A DNA stretch of 64,000 nucleotides from Undibacterium_A arcticum (GTDB taxonomy: Bacteria; Pseudomonadota; Gammaproteobacteria; Burkholderiales; Burkholderiaceae_D): NCBI RefSeq assembly GCF_042660705.1, contig NZ_JBHSUQ010000001.1; one strand, written 5' to 3'. Positions 46,456-56,374 of the stretch are shown piece by piece; position 1 is the stretch's first letter; every line of letters begins with the position of its first letter. The notes below the pieces were generated by a model. It was not told the origin of the DNA, did no database searches, and saw only the letters and a program-made list of their open reading frames with translations. Both the position numbers and the translations under genes were made by a program.

Positions 46456-47352
46456 TCAGGACAAATATTGTTGCAATTGGGAAGGCGAAACGGGTGCTCC
46501 GTCCACCAATAATTCGGTAATGCGCAGCGCGAGGCCATCGCCGCAGACGCCAAATACGCAATTATCCACTACTGCCAAGCCTAAGGGCAAATCTGGCGGT
46601 GTCGTCGCTGCCAGTCGGGCCTTGCCGATCACGAAGGTACGGTCGCCGATTTGCGTGAACGCGCCAGGATAGGGCGGTGCTACTGCGCGATACAGGTTGT
46701 AGACGTTTTGTGCGTTTTGCGACCAGTCGATGCGACCGTCTTCCGGGGTGCGGCCGCCGAAGTAGCTGCCTTTTGCGAGCTCGTTCGGCAGCTTTGGCGC
46801 ATGCCCGGCCAACAGGTCAGGCAGTGCGTTCCACAACGTTTGCTCGGCCGCCACGGTCAGCTTGCCGAACACTTCATAGGCGGTGTCGTCGGGCAGGATC
46901 GGCACCGCAGATTGTCCAATAATTGCGCCCGCGTCCGGCTTGGCCGTCATTTCATGCAGCGTGGCGCCGGTTTCGGTTTCGCCATGCAGCACGGCCCAGT
47001 TGACGGGCACGCGGCCGCGGTATTTGGGCAGCAATGAGCCATGCATGTTGTAGGCGCCGTGTTTGGCCAGCGCCAGCAATTCGGGCGCCAGCATGTGGCG
47101 GTAATAGAAGCTGAAAATGAAATCCGGTTGTAGCGTTTTGATGCGTTCAAACAATTCCGGCGAGCGCGGGTCGGCCGGGGTCACGGTCGGAATGCCATGC
47201 TCACGGCACAACGCGGCGACCGATTCGAACCAGATGGTCTCCGACGGATTGTCTTCGTGGGTGACGACCAGCGCGACGTCCACGCCACGCGCCAGCAGCA
47301 CCTTCAGGCAGCGCACGCCGACATTGTGATAGGCGAAGACGACTGCTTTCAT
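46456..47352 (-). CDS. ArnA formyltransferase domain (UDP-Ara4N formyltransferase)
   Basis: 298 aa. The start MKAVVFAYHNVGVRCLKVLL and the folate-dependent catalytic block YNMHGSLLPKYRGRVPVNWA, with Asn and His, plus KPDAGAIIGQ with the Asp, match the N-terminal half of ArnA. It formylates UDP-Ara4N before transfer to the lipid carrier. Its start overlaps the arnC stop by four bases. 77 bases separate it from the decarboxylase gene. Confidence 0.92.
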   Translation of the reverse strand: MKAVVFAYHNVGVRCLKVLLARGVDVALVVTHEDNPSETIWFESVAALCREHGIPTVTPADPRSPELFERIKTLQPDFIFSFYYRHMLAPELLALAKHGAYNMHGSLLPKYRGRVPVNWAVLHGETETGATLHEMTAKPDAGAIIGQSAVPILPDDTAYEVFGKLTVAAEQTLWNALPDLLAGHAPKLPNELAKGSYFGGRTPEDGRIDWSQNAQNVYNLYRAVAPPYPGAFTQIGDRTFVIGKARLAATTPPDLPLGLAVVDNCVFGVCGDGLALRITELLVDGAPVSPSQLQQYLS

Positions 47353-48341
47353 CGCCGATCCCGAATAACTGCCGGCTCGGCATGCAGCGGTTCCGGCTGC
47401 TCGCTGGTCTGTTGCTGTTGCAGGATGGTCTTGATGACATATTGCGGCCGTCCACGCACTTGCTGGAAGATGCGGCCGACATATTCACCGACCAGGCCGA
47501 TGCCGAACAGGATTACGCCCATCATGAAGAACGCGATCGCAAACAGGGTGAACAGTCCCTCAGCCTCGGCGCCAAGCAGGAAGCGCCGGATCAGCAGTAA
47601 TACCACCAGGCCGGCCGAGCCGATGGACAGCACCATGCCCAGCATCGAGAACAATTGCAGCGGCACCAGCGAAAAGCCGGTGACCAGATCGAAATTGAGA
47701 CGGATCAGGCTGTATATCGAATATTTCGATTCGCCGGCCGCGCGTTCTTCATGCTCGACCACGATTTCCGCTGGTTTGCGGGCGAAGGTGAAGGCCAGCG
47801 CCGGCACGAAGGTATTGACCTCGGTGCACTGATTGATCAGGTCGATCACGTTGCGGCCGTAGGCGCGCAGCATATTGCCCTGATCGGTGATCTTGATGTG
47901 GGTGATTTTTTCGCGCAACAGGTTCATCGCCTTGGAGGCCATCGTGCGCCATGCCGAATCCTGCCGTTTGCGGCGGATCGAGCCGACATAATCGTAGCCT
48001 TCGCGCACTTTGGCGACCAGGCGGCCGATTTCTTCGGGCGGATTTTGCAGGTCGGCGTCGAGCGTCACTACGATGTCGCCGCGTGACGCGTTGAAACCGG
48101 CCAGAATCGCCATGTGCTGACCGTAATTGCCGTTGAACAGCACGACCCTTGTCACGTCTGGCCGCGAACGGAATTGCTCGGCCAGAATGGCCGCCGAGTT
48201 GTCGCGACTGCCATCGTTAACGTAGACGATTTCATACGGATAGCCGAGCGCGTCGAGCGCAGGATACAGGCGGGCGAACAGATGGGCCAGGCCGGCTTCT
48301 TCGTTATAGACGGGGATGACGACGGAGATTTCTGGATTCAT
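47349..48341 (-). CDS. arnC: ArnC, undecaprenyl-phosphate Ara4FN transferase
   Basis: 330 aa. GT2 fold: ISVVIPVYNEEAGLAHLFAR, VNDGSRDNSA, and the catalytic VVTLDADLQNPPEEI, followed by YDYVGSIRRKRQDSAWR and two C-terminal membrane helices (LQLFSMLGMVLSIGSAGLVV and FFMMGVILFGIGLVGEYVGR). It transfers Ara4FN to undecaprenyl phosphate on the cytoplasmic face. About 380 bases holding a MITE-like element separate it from arnB. Confidence 0.95.
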   Translation of the reverse strand: MNPEISVVIPVYNEEAGLAHLFARLYPALDALGYPYEIVYVNDGSRDNSAAILAEQFRSRPDVTRVVLFNGNYGQHMAILAGFNASRGDIVVTLDADLQNPPEEIGRLVAKVREGYDYVGSIRRKRQDSAWRTMASKAMNLLREKITHIKITDQGNMLRAYGRNVIDLINQCTEVNTFVPALAFTFARKPAEIVVEHEERAAGESKYSIYSLIRLNFDLVTGFSLVPLQLFSMLGMVLSIGSAGLVVLLLIRRFLLGAEAEGLFTLFAIAFFMMGVILFGIGLVGEYVGRIFQQVRGRPQYVIKTILQQQQTSEQPEPLHAEPAVIRDRR

Positions 48342-48382
48342 TGGGCGTTTTTTTATGGGTGGGACTTTTGTAGAATGGACAT

Positions 48383-48564
48383 CTAGGAGTCTGTTGGACC
48401 TACGGAATCGAAGCGAAAAATTGGCTGAGCGAGGACAGATTTTGCCGGATTTGCAGCGTCAATAGCGAGCTATTGACCAAAAAAACCGGCGACACTGTAC
48501 CGCTCAGAGACTTTAGCAGCCGATTCTCCGGGGGCGCCGAGCCGTAAGTCCGACAGACTCCTAG
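48383..48564. repeat. MITE-like element with 17-base terminal inverted repeats
   Basis: About 182 bases bounded by CTAGGAGTCTGTTGGAC (48383-48399) and its inverse GTCCGACAGACTCCTAG (48548-48564), one mismatch. Inside is a perfect hairpin GTCAATAGC-GA-GCTATTGAC (48458-48477). There is no open frame. The outermost CTAG could be a target duplication. It splits arnB from arnC. Confidence 0.75.
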
Positions 48565-48722
48565 TTGCCGTGTCATTCCCGCGCATGTCGGGACCCGGTG
48601 TCGTTCATTGATCAAGCGAACACGCCGGGCAGTTTTCGCCGAAATGACGTCTGGACAACTATCCAAGTTTTAGGTAAGCCCTCATCGAGTGTGCAAGCGG
48701 TGCCCGGCAGCACCGCATGGAA

Positions 48723-49860
48723 TTATTCGCCAAGCATAGATTTTACCGCGCCAACCGCCCGTTCCACATCGGCTTTTGTCATGGCCGAGAACATCGGCAG
48801 GGTCACAGTTTGGCGCCCGATCCGTTCTGCGACCGGGAACATGCCTTCCGTGAAACCGCGTTCGCGGTACAGCGTGAACAGATGGATCGGCGCGTAGTGA
48901 AAGCCGATACCGATATTGTGCTGCTGCAACATCTGCGCCATGAAGTCGGCGCGCTTGATGCGCTCCGGCAAGATGATCTGGAACAAATGCCAGTTGCTGT
49001 TCTCGGTATCGGCGACCGGTAGCTGGGCGCCGGTGTTGGCCTCGAAATCTGCGCCAAAACAGTGGAAATAATGCTGCGCCAACGCCTTGCGGTGGCTGGT
49101 AATGGTGTCAATGTGGGCCATTTGACCCAAGCCGATGACGGCCGTGATGTCGGTCATATTGTATTTGCCGCCCAGCACGTCGACGTCGATGCCGTCGAAA
49201 CCGCTGCGGGTCACGCCTTGCAGTCGGTATTTCCGCCAGCCGCGCCTCGTCGGCATTGTTCAATACCAGGCAGCCGCCTTCACCGGTCGTGATGTTTTTA
49301 TTGGCCTGGAAGCTGAACGACACCATATCGCCGAAAGCACCGATGCGCTGACCGCGCCAGGTCGAGCCGATCGCCTGAGCCGCATCCTCGACCACGCGCA
49401 ACTTGTGCTTGTTGGCGATCGCATACAAGCGGTCCATATCGACCGGCAGGCCGGACAGATAGACCGGGATGATGGCCTTGGTACGGGGTGTGATGGCCGC
49501 TTCCAGCTTGTCCAGGTCGATGTTGCGCGTGCTCGGATCGATATCGGCAAACACCGGCGTTGCGCCGACTTCGATGATCACGTTGGCGGTCGCGACCCAC
49601 GACACCGGCGTCGTAATCACCTCGTCGCCCGCACCGATGCCGGCGATGCGCAGCGCAATCTCCATGGTGCAGGTGCCGGAATTGAAGGTGCGGACCGGGC
49701 GGCCGCCGAAATAGTCGGATAACTGCGCTTCCAGCGCCTGTACCTTGGGCCCGCTGGTAATCCAGCCGGAGCGCAACACCTGGCCGACGGCCTCGATGGT
49801 GGCTTCGTCTATGGTCGGCCTGGAAAACGGCAGGAAGGGTAGTTGGGCAGTGGTTGTCAT
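48723..49860 (-). CDS. arnB: ArnB, UDP-4-keto-arabinose aminotransferase, frameshifted
   Basis: About 379 aa. DegT/DnrJ/EryC1 family: LPFLPFSRPTIDEATIEAVG, TFNSGTCTMEIALRIAGIG, VVEDAAQAIGS and the PLP lysine in FSFQANKNITTGEGG. The frame shifts near the T run 49230-49232; the continuation YRLQGVTRSGFDGIDVDVLG and GKYNMTDITAVIGLGQ belongs to the same protein. It transaminates UDP-4-keto-arabinose with glutamate. ATG 49860 is chosen from the family start; an upstream in-frame start adds unrelated residues. Confidence 0.92.
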
Positions 49861-50023
49861 TCGGCGGTCGCTCGGGTTTCGTTGCTGAAAATGGTTCAAG
49901 GTGGCGGTTGTCAGGTTGCCCGGAGACAACTGCGCACAAAAACGGCCGGCAGATAATGCCACATCACCGACCATGCGCCAAGCGCCAGCGGCCGGTGTGT
50001 GCCGACCGCTTGTCAGTCTGGCA

Positions 50024-51683
50024 TCAGGGCTTTGGGTCATTCGCAATCACGATCCGGCGCGGGTCCTGGACCACGATGCGCATCGGCACGCCTTGTTTTT
50101 GCATCTCGGTGTAGATCTCCGGTGTCGTCACCGCAATCGATTTCGGGCCGTTGCGCCACTTGTCAATGAAGGCGGCGCGGGTCGGAATCCATAGTTCGGG
50201 TTGCTGTTTCAGGCCGAATTCGAGTTCGTCGGTATGTTCTACCAGGATCATGGTCCGGCGCAAATAGTAGGGAATCGCCTGATCGTAGCGACCAACCGCA
50301 TAAAGCGGCGTGTCCGGGCTCAGTTCGGCCAGGATCGGCGCCACCAGCGGCTCACCCGATGCATAGCGGCCGAGCGGCTCGTGGCCCAGCATCAGGATCT
50401 GGCTGGACGCAAAACCGCTGACGGCCAGAATCACGACTGCCAGATCGCGGCGGGTTTGCAGCGAGCGCAAGCACCACAGGCTCATCAGGCCGCCGACCAG
50501 CGCCACGATGGCGGCCGCCAGCACCCACGGTTGATAGGCTTGATACAGCGGGATCTCCTGAGGAACCTTGGTCAAGGTCGCCACTTTCGGCGTCAGGGCC
50601 ATGCCGACCACGCCCAGCGCGGCGAGCAGGCTGGCGGCGATGATCCAGCTGCGGCGCGGTGCGTGTTCCAGATACGCGGCCAGCAGCAAGGCCAGCGCCG
50701 GAAAGATCGGCAGGATGTAAGACGGCAGCTTGGAGCTGGAGATGCTGAAAGAAGAAGATGAAGCCGGCCCAGATCACCAGCATTTTTTTCGGCTGAAAAC
50801 GCGCGGCGGCATCGTGTTTCATTCCCTGCACGACACTTTGAACAAAAACGCCGAGCCAGGGCAGGAGGCCGACCACCAGCAGCGGCACGAAGTAATACAG
50901 CGGCCCTTCGCGATGGTGGGTCTTGGTCAGGAAGCGCTCAAAATGCTCGTGGATGAAGAAAAAACGCGGAAATTCTGGATTTTTCAGCGACACCAGTATG
51001 AACCACGGCGTGGTGATCGCAAAAAACAGCAGCAGACCCTTGCCCAAGTGCAGACGCTGCCAGATCGACCAGTCGCGCGCCAGCACGGTGTAAATCACCA
51101 GCACGGCGCCCGGCAGGACCAGCCCGATCAAGCCCTTCGACATGACGGCCAGCGCCATGCCGGCCCAACAAGCCAGCATCCAGGTGCGGCGTTCGCTGGC
51201 GGTTGCATTGTCACGTTGCGCGACCAGCAGCGCACACAGCGCCAGCGTCATCATGCCGGACAGCCCCATATCGAGCGTGTTGACATGGCCTAGCGCAGCC
51301 CACAGCCAGCTTGACGCCAACACCAGTCCTGCATAGAAGCCGACGCGTGGGTTGAATACGCGGTAGCCGGCATACGCAGTCATCACGATACCGAAAAAGC
51401 CGGACAGGCCAGTCCAGAAGCGTGCCTGCCATTCACCCATGCCAAACAGTTCGAAAGTGAGCGCATTCATCCAGGTTTGCAGCGGTGGCTTTTCAAAATA
51501 CTTGATGCCGTTCAGGCGGGTCGTGATCCAGTCGCCGCTGGCGACCATTTCGCGCGCCATCTCGGCATAGCGGCCCTCATCGGTCGGGACCAGGGTGCGC
51601 AAATCGAGCATGTAAAACCAGGCAATGGTGAAAATCAGCAGCAGTGCCCAGGTGAAGGCTTTGGATTTGTAAAGATCGGTCAT
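50024..51683 (-). CDS. arnT: ArnT, lipid A Ara4N transferase, frameshifted
   Basis: About 553 aa after correction. A GT83 membrane enzyme with about 12 helices: PTDEGRYAEMAREMVASGDW and RLNGIKYFEKPPLQTWMNA are its periplasmic catalytic loops. A frame change near 50744-50750 separates the N-terminal part, ending VIWAGFIFFF, from SISSSKLPSYILPIFPALAL and the C-terminal domain. ArnT moves Ara4N from undecaprenyl phosphate to lipid A, giving polymyxin resistance. First gene of the operon. No arnE or arnF flippase gene lies in this window. Confidence 0.92.
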
Positions 51684-51727
51684 TGTGGGGAGTGAATGCA
51701 AGGGCTTGGTCCGTCCAAATATGTTAT

Positions 51728-51791
51728 GGAGTATATTGATCTATCCGCCTATTTTATTGCGGATGGAGATCGATATCTATGGAGTATATGC
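51728..51791 (+). repeat. GGAGTAT intergenic repeat, copy A
   Basis: GGAGTATATT at 51728 and GGAGTATATGC at 51781, start to start 53 bases. Between them a hairpin ATCCGC/GCGGAT (51743-51748 and 51759-51764) includes the GCGG core shared with the other copies. It lies between arnT and the Mth938-like gene. Confidence 0.7.
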
Positions 51792-51795
51792 TTAA

Positions 51796-52195
51796 TCAGG
51801 ATTGTTCTTGCGGGCCTGGAGCAGGGTTTTCAGCTATCAGCGCGAGCGCCACCTTGCGGCCTTCCGCCATCAGGATGTTATAAGTACGACAGGCTGCCTT
51901 GTTGTCCATGCATTCGACGCCGACCCGGCGCGCCGTCAGCATGGCGGTCAGCCTCGGATGGACGAAACGCTGGCGGGCGCCGGTACCGAGGATCACGACA
52001 TCCGGCATGGCGGCATCGATCTGCGCGAAGTGCTCGGGTCAATTGCTCGAAACTGGGGACCGGCCACGCGATTGGCGCGACTTCCGGCAGCACCAGCAGG
52101 CTATAGTTAAAATGCCGAGCATTGATTTCGATACCGCTGTCGTCGTAGGCGGTGACGGTTTGGTATTGTTGAGTGGTGGTGGCATGCAGCTTCAT
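51796..52195 (-). CDS. Mth938-like (DUF498) domain protein, frameshifted
   Basis: About 133 aa from ATG 52195. The first part (NYQTVTAYDD-type QYQTVTAYDDSGIEINARHF, then YSLLVLPEVAPIAWPV) and second part (MPDVVILGTGARQRFVHPRL, then GVECMDNKAACRTYNILMAE) make up the whole domain. One extra base in the GGG at 52036-52038 separates them. The fold is related to mitochondrial assembly factor NDUFAF3; bacterial roles are unknown. It is divergent from alaA. Confidence 0.85.
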
Positions 52196-52434
52196 GGCGT
52201 CGGCACGCGCGCGCAACCGATTTGAATGCGCGAATTGCGTGGAAAAGATGGGGAACAAGCCGCATTGTAGCGTTTTTCCGCGTTTTAACTCGCTTTGGTG
52301 AGCTTCATCGGCCTGTTTAGATTGATAAAAGAGGGTAGATTCGGCAGAATGGGGTTTTTCTGGCAATGCAGCAATCCGGCATCAGTAGTCAAGCCCGCGC
52401 AGTACCTAAATATTGAAAACGACGAAAGACCGCA

Positions 52435-53663
52435 GTGCGACCGATTCAAAAATCAAAGAAACTGGCAGACGTCTGCTACGACATCCGCGGGCCTGTGCTG
52501 GAAAAGGCCAAGCAGATGGAGGAAGAGGGCCACAAGATCATCAAGCTCAACATTGGCAATCTGGCCGTGTTCGGGTTCGATCCGCCCGACGAAATCGTGC
52601 AGGACATGATCCTGAACCTGCACAACGCTGCCGGCTACACCGACTCCAAAGGCATGTTCGCGCCACGCAAGGCGATCATGCACTACACGCAGGGCAAGAA
52701 CATCGCCGGCGTGACGATGGAAGACATCTATATCGGGAATGGCGCGTCGGAGCTGATCGTGATGAGCATGAATGCACTGCTCAATGGCGGCGACGAAGTG
52801 CTGGTGCCGGCGCCCGACTATCCGCTGTGGACCGCCGCGGTCAGCCTGTCGGGTGGCAAGCCGGTGCATTACCTGTGCGACGAGTCCAACGGCTGGCTGC
52901 CCGATATCGACGATATCAAGAAGAAGATCACGCCCAATACCAAGGCGATCGTCGTCATTAACCCGAATAACCCGACCGGGGCGCTGTATCCGGTCGAGAT
53001 TTGCAACAGATCGTTGAGGTGGCGCGCCAGCATCAACTGATCGTGTGCGCCGACGAGATCTACGACAAGACGCTGTACGACGAGGCGCAGCACGTCTCGA
53101 TCGCGTCGCTGGCCGATGATGTGCTGTGCCTGACCCTGAATGGCTTGTCCAAGAATTACCGCTCCTGTGGTTACCGCGCCGGCTGGATGGTGGTGTCGGG
53201 TGAAAAACGTCACGCCAAGGATTACATCGAGGGCCTGAACATGCTGGCCTCGATGCGTCTGTGCGCCAATGCGCCGGGGCAGTACGCGATCCAGACCGCG
53301 CTCGGCGGCTATCAGAGCATTGCCGACCTGGTCGGTCCTGGCGGCCGCCTGCTCAAGCAACGCGACATGGCGCACAAACTGTTGACCGCTATCCCGGGCG
53401 TGACCTGCGTCAAGCCAAAATCGGCGCTTTACATGTTTCCCAAACTCGACGCCAAGATGTACCCGATCGCGGATGACCAGCAATTCGCCTACGAGTTGCT
53501 AGAGGAAGAACGGGTCCTGATCGTGCAAGGCACAGGCTTCAACTGGCACACACCGGACCATTTCCGCGTCGTGTTCCTGCCCAATGCGGACGATTTGAGC
53601 GACGCCATCGGCCGCATTGCGCGTTTCCTGGAAGGCTATCGCCGCCGCCACAGCACCGAATAG
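52435..53663 (+). CDS. alaA: Alanine aminotransferase AlaA (class I/II), frameshifted
   Basis: About 409 aa after correction. It opens RPIQKSKKLADVCYDIRGPV, with KLNIGNLAVFGFDPPDEI and VINPNNPTGALYPVE. One base is missing in the T run 53000-53002, and the rest continues LQQIVEVARQHQLIVCADEI with the PLP lysine in LNGLSKNYRSCGYRAGWMVV. It makes alanine from pyruvate and glutamate. The start is GTG 52435; no in-frame ATG precedes the conserved region. It is followed by repeat copy B and hom, a gene order conserved in Burkholderiales. Confidence 0.92.
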
Positions 53664-53666
53664 GTT

Positions 53667-53729
53667 GGAGTATGTAGTATCTCCCGGCTTTCATATGCGG
53701 GAAGGAAGCAATTGTCATGGAGTATATTG
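53667..53729 (+). repeat. GGAGTAT intergenic repeat, copy B
   Basis: GGAGTATGTA at 53667 and GGAGTATATTG at 53719, 52 bases apart, around the hairpin TCCCG/CGGGA (53682-53686 and 53698-53702) with a GCGGGAAGGA core. It begins 4 bases after the alaA stop and ends 74 bases before hom. Confidence 0.7.
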
Positions 53730-53803
53730 TCGAGTCGGGCCGGCCGCGCCTTGCCCACGCTCGTGTTTTTCGCGCTGTGTTTAAACAAAAGATATAGAGA
53801 GCT

Positions 53804-55126
53804 ATGAAACCCATCAAAGTAGGCCTGCTAGGCATCGGCACCGTCGGCGCCGGCACATTCAACGTCCTGAAACGTAACCAGCAAGAGATCACGCGTCGCG
53901 CCGGTCGCGGCATCGAAATCACGATGGTGGCCGACCTCAATACCGAACGCGCGCGCGAACTGACCAATGGCGAATGCGAAGTGGTGAGCGACGCCAACCT
54001 GGTGGTCAACCATCCCGACATCGACATCGTGATCGAGCTGATCGGTGGCTACGGCATCGCCAAGGACCTGGTGCTGAAGGCGATCGCCAATGGCAAGCAT
54101 GTCGTCACCGCCAACAAGGCCTTGCTGGCGACGCACGGCAACGAGATTTTCAAGGCGGCGCAAGACCAGGGCGTGATGGTCGCGTTCGAAGCGGCCGTCG
54201 CCGGCGGCATTCCGATCATCAAGGCGCTGCGCGAAGGCCTGACCGCCAACCGGATCGAGTGGATCGCCGGCATCATCAACGGCACCACCAATTTCATCCT
54301 GTCCGAGATGCGCGACAAGGGACTCGATTTTGACGTCGCGCTGAAAGAGGCACAACGCCTCGGTTACGCTGAAGCCGACCCGACCTTCGACATCGAGGGT
54401 ATCGACGCTGCGCACAAGGCCACCATCATGGCTGCCATCGCGTTCGGCATACCGATGCAGTTCGAGAAAGCTTACGTCGAAGGCATCACCACATTGCAGG
54501 CCACCGACATCCTGTATGCCGAAGAACTAGGCTACCGGATCAAGCTGCTCGGCATCGCCAAGCGCGCCCACGTCAACGGCCAGGAAGGCATCGAACTACG
54601 CGTGCACCCGACGCTGATCCCGGAAAAGCGTCTGATCGCGAATGTCGAAGGCGCGATGAATGCGGTACTGGTGCATGGCGACGCCGTCGGTGCCACCTTG
54701 TATTACGGCAAGGGCGCCGGCGCCGAGCCGACCGCATCGGCAGTGATCGCCGATCTGGTCGACATCACCCGCCTGGCGACGGCCGATCCGGAACACCGGG
54801 TGCCGCATCTGGCTTTCCAGCCCGACGCGATGACCGATACACCGATCCTGCCGATGTCGGAAATCACCACCAGTTACTACCTGCGGATGCACGTCGCCGA
54901 CCTGCCGGGCGTACTGGCCGATGTCACCCGGATCCTGGCCGATGCGTCGATTTCGATCGATGCGATGCTGCAAAAGGAACCGGCCGAAGGCGAGAGTCAG
55001 ACCGATATCGTGATCCTGACGCATCAGACCCAGGAAAAAAACATCGTGGCAGCGATTGCGAAGATGGAAGCCTTGTCGACGGTGGTCGGCAAGGTGATCA
55101 AGATCCGTCTGGAAGAGCTGAGCTGA
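53804..55126 (+). CDS. hom: Homoserine dehydrogenase
   Basis: 440 aa. NAD(P)-binding GLLGIGTVGAGTFNVLKRN, then VTANKALLATHGNEIF, the substrate block GIINGTTNFILSEM and AEADPTFDIEGIDAAHKATI, and a C-terminal ACT domain YYLRMHVADLPGVLADVTRI that senses threonine. It reduces aspartate semialdehyde to homoserine for threonine and methionine synthesis. thrC, its usual follower in related genomes, is not directly downstream; a TMEM175-like gene is. Confidence 0.96.
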   Translation: MKPIKVGLLGIGTVGAGTFNVLKRNQQEITRRAGRGIEITMVADLNTERARELTNGECEVVSDANLVVNHPDIDIVIELIGGYGIAKDLVLKAIANGKHVVTANKALLATHGNEIFKAAQDQGVMVAFEAAVAGGIPIIKALREGLTANRIEWIAGIINGTTNFILSEMRDKGLDFDVALKEAQRLGYAEADPTFDIEGIDAAHKATIMAAIAFGIPMQFEKAYVEGITTLQATDILYAEELGYRIKLLGIAKRAHVNGQEGIELRVHPTLIPEKRLIANVEGAMNAVLVHGDAVGATLYYGKGAGAEPTASAVIADLVDITRLATADPEHRVPHLAFQPDAMTDTPILPMSEITTSYYLRMHVADLPGVLADVTRILADASISIDAMLQKEPAEGESQTDIVILTHQTQEKNIVAAIAKMEALSTVVGKVIKIRLEELS

Positions 55127-55244
55127 TCGCGCAGCGGCCAGGCGGCCGCAGCGCTTGGCGCAGACCAACATCGGCCGGCACACTCGTTCGGGCCAGATCG
55201 CCGGCGCCGCCGCAGGGGGCACGTCTGACAGGGAGGGGGCCGAG

Positions 55245-55820
55245 ATGGACAAAGGCCGGCTGGAAGCATTTAGCGATGGCGTGATTGCCATCATCATTAC
55301 CATCATGGTGCTGGAACTGAAGGTGCCGCACGGCGATGATCTGACCGTGCTGCAGCCGCTGATTCCGGTATTGATCAGTTATGTGTTGAGCTTCGTGTAT
55401 GTCGGCATCTACTGGAACAATCACCACCATCTGCTGCATGCGGTGAAGAAGGTCAATGGGCCGGTATTGTGGGCCAATTTACATTTGTTGTTCTGGCTGT
55501 CGCTGTTCCCGTTTGTGACCGGCTGGATGGGTGAAAATCATTTTTCGATGCTGCCGATTGCGGTCTATGGCTGCGTGCTGCTGATGGCGGCCATCGCGTA
55601 TTACATCCTGGTGCTGGTGCTGATCAGGCTGCATGGCTGGGATTCCCGACTGGCCAGAGCGGTCGGATGCGATGTCAAGGGCAAGCTGTCGGCGTTGGCG
55701 TATGCGCTCGCGATACCGCTGACTTTCTTCAATCATTGGCTCGCCTTAAGCATCTATGTCGGGGTCGCGCTGACATGGCTGGTGCCGGACCGCCGCATCG
55801 AGAAGGTGCTGGTGGAGTGA
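55245..55820 (+). CDS. TMEM175-family (DUF1211) potassium channel-like membrane protein
   Basis: 191 aa from ATG 55245 with AGGGAGGGGG upstream. It starts MDKGRLEAFSDGVIAIIITI: the AFSDGVxAI signature lines the pore of TMEM175 channels. Six hydrophobic segments are seen, one repeat unit, so it would assemble as a tetramer. Bacterial members conduct K+ weakly selectively. An earlier in-frame start at 55155 has no ribosome site. Confidence 0.9.
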   Translation: MDKGRLEAFSDGVIAIIITIMVLELKVPHGDDLTVLQPLIPVLISYVLSFVYVGIYWNNHHHLLHAVKKVNGPVLWANLHLLFWLSLFPFVTGWMGENHFSMLPIAVYGCVLLMAAIAYYILVLVLIRLHGWDSRLARAVGCDVKGKLSALAYALAIPLTFFNHWLALSIYVGVALTWLVPDRRIEKVLVE

Positions 55821-55856
55821 TTCGGTCTGCGGGCTGCGAAACTGACGCGGGTGGAG

Positions 55857-55921
55857 GCATATACTCCCCGTTGTTCTACTTTCCGCCCGCAAATAATTAT
55901 TGCACTATTTTAATATACTCC
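55857..55921 (-). repeat. GGAGTAT intergenic repeat, copy C
   Basis: Read on the minus strand: GGAGTATATT (from 55921) and GGAGTATATGC, 54 bases apart, with GCAA/TTGC hairpin and the TTTGCGGGCGGAAAG core at the same offset as in copies A and B. It lies between the TMEM175-like gene and gdx. Confidence 0.7.
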
Positions 55922-55990
55922 TACCGCAACGTGATTGCGCCGGGGCATCTGTCGGCGCGATAGCGGCGCGTCTGTATGCAAAGGAAATCG

Positions 55991-56311
55991 ATGGCTTGGC
56001 TCATGCTGATTGTCGCAGGACTGTTCGAGGTGGGCTGGGCCATCGGACTCAAATACACGGAAGGATTCACGCGGCTGTGGCCGACGGTCGGCACCGTGCT
56101 GGCGATGCTGCTCAGCGTCGGACTGCTGGGGCTGGCGATGAAGTCGTTGCCGGTCGGCACCGCCTATGGCGTCTGGGTCGGAGTCGGCGCGGTCGGCACC
56201 GTGATCCTCGGCATTATTTTGCTGGGGGAGCCCGCCAATGCGGCGCGACTGGTCAGCGTTGCGCTGATCATCGCCGGCATAGTCGGCCTGAAACTGGCGA
56301 CGCCGGCCTGA
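55991..56311 (+). CDS. gdx: Guanidinium exporter Gdx (SugE type SMR)
   Basis: 106 aa, four membrane helices. MAWLMLIVAGLFEVGWAIGL, then KYTEGFTRLWP and LPVGTAYGVWVGVGAVGTVI, is the SugE/Gdx subtype of small multidrug resistance proteins, which export guanidinium with protons. The catalytic Glu is in LFEVGWA. ATG 55991 follows AAAGGAAA. I looked for a guanidine-II riboswitch (paired hairpins with ACGR loops) upstream and did not see one. Confidence 0.92.
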   Translation: MAWLMLIVAGLFEVGWAIGLKYTEGFTRLWPTVGTVLAMLLSVGLLGLAMKSLPVGTAYGVWVGVGAVGTVILGIILLGEPANAARLVSVALIIAGIVGLKLATPA

Positions 56312-56374
56312 TTGCCGATTTAATGACCGTGCCGGGCCGTATTGCCGACGCCGCCGGCGCCCGGCAACGCCCTC

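Noticed and set aside
51780..51810. PmrA box for the arn operon
   Set aside because: Only a half-site CTTAAT was seen; the second half with five-base spacing is missing.
55821..55990. Guanidine riboswitch upstream of gdx
   Set aside because: The two hairpins with ACGR loops expected for the guanidine-II class were not found; the region instead holds the GGAGTAT repeat.
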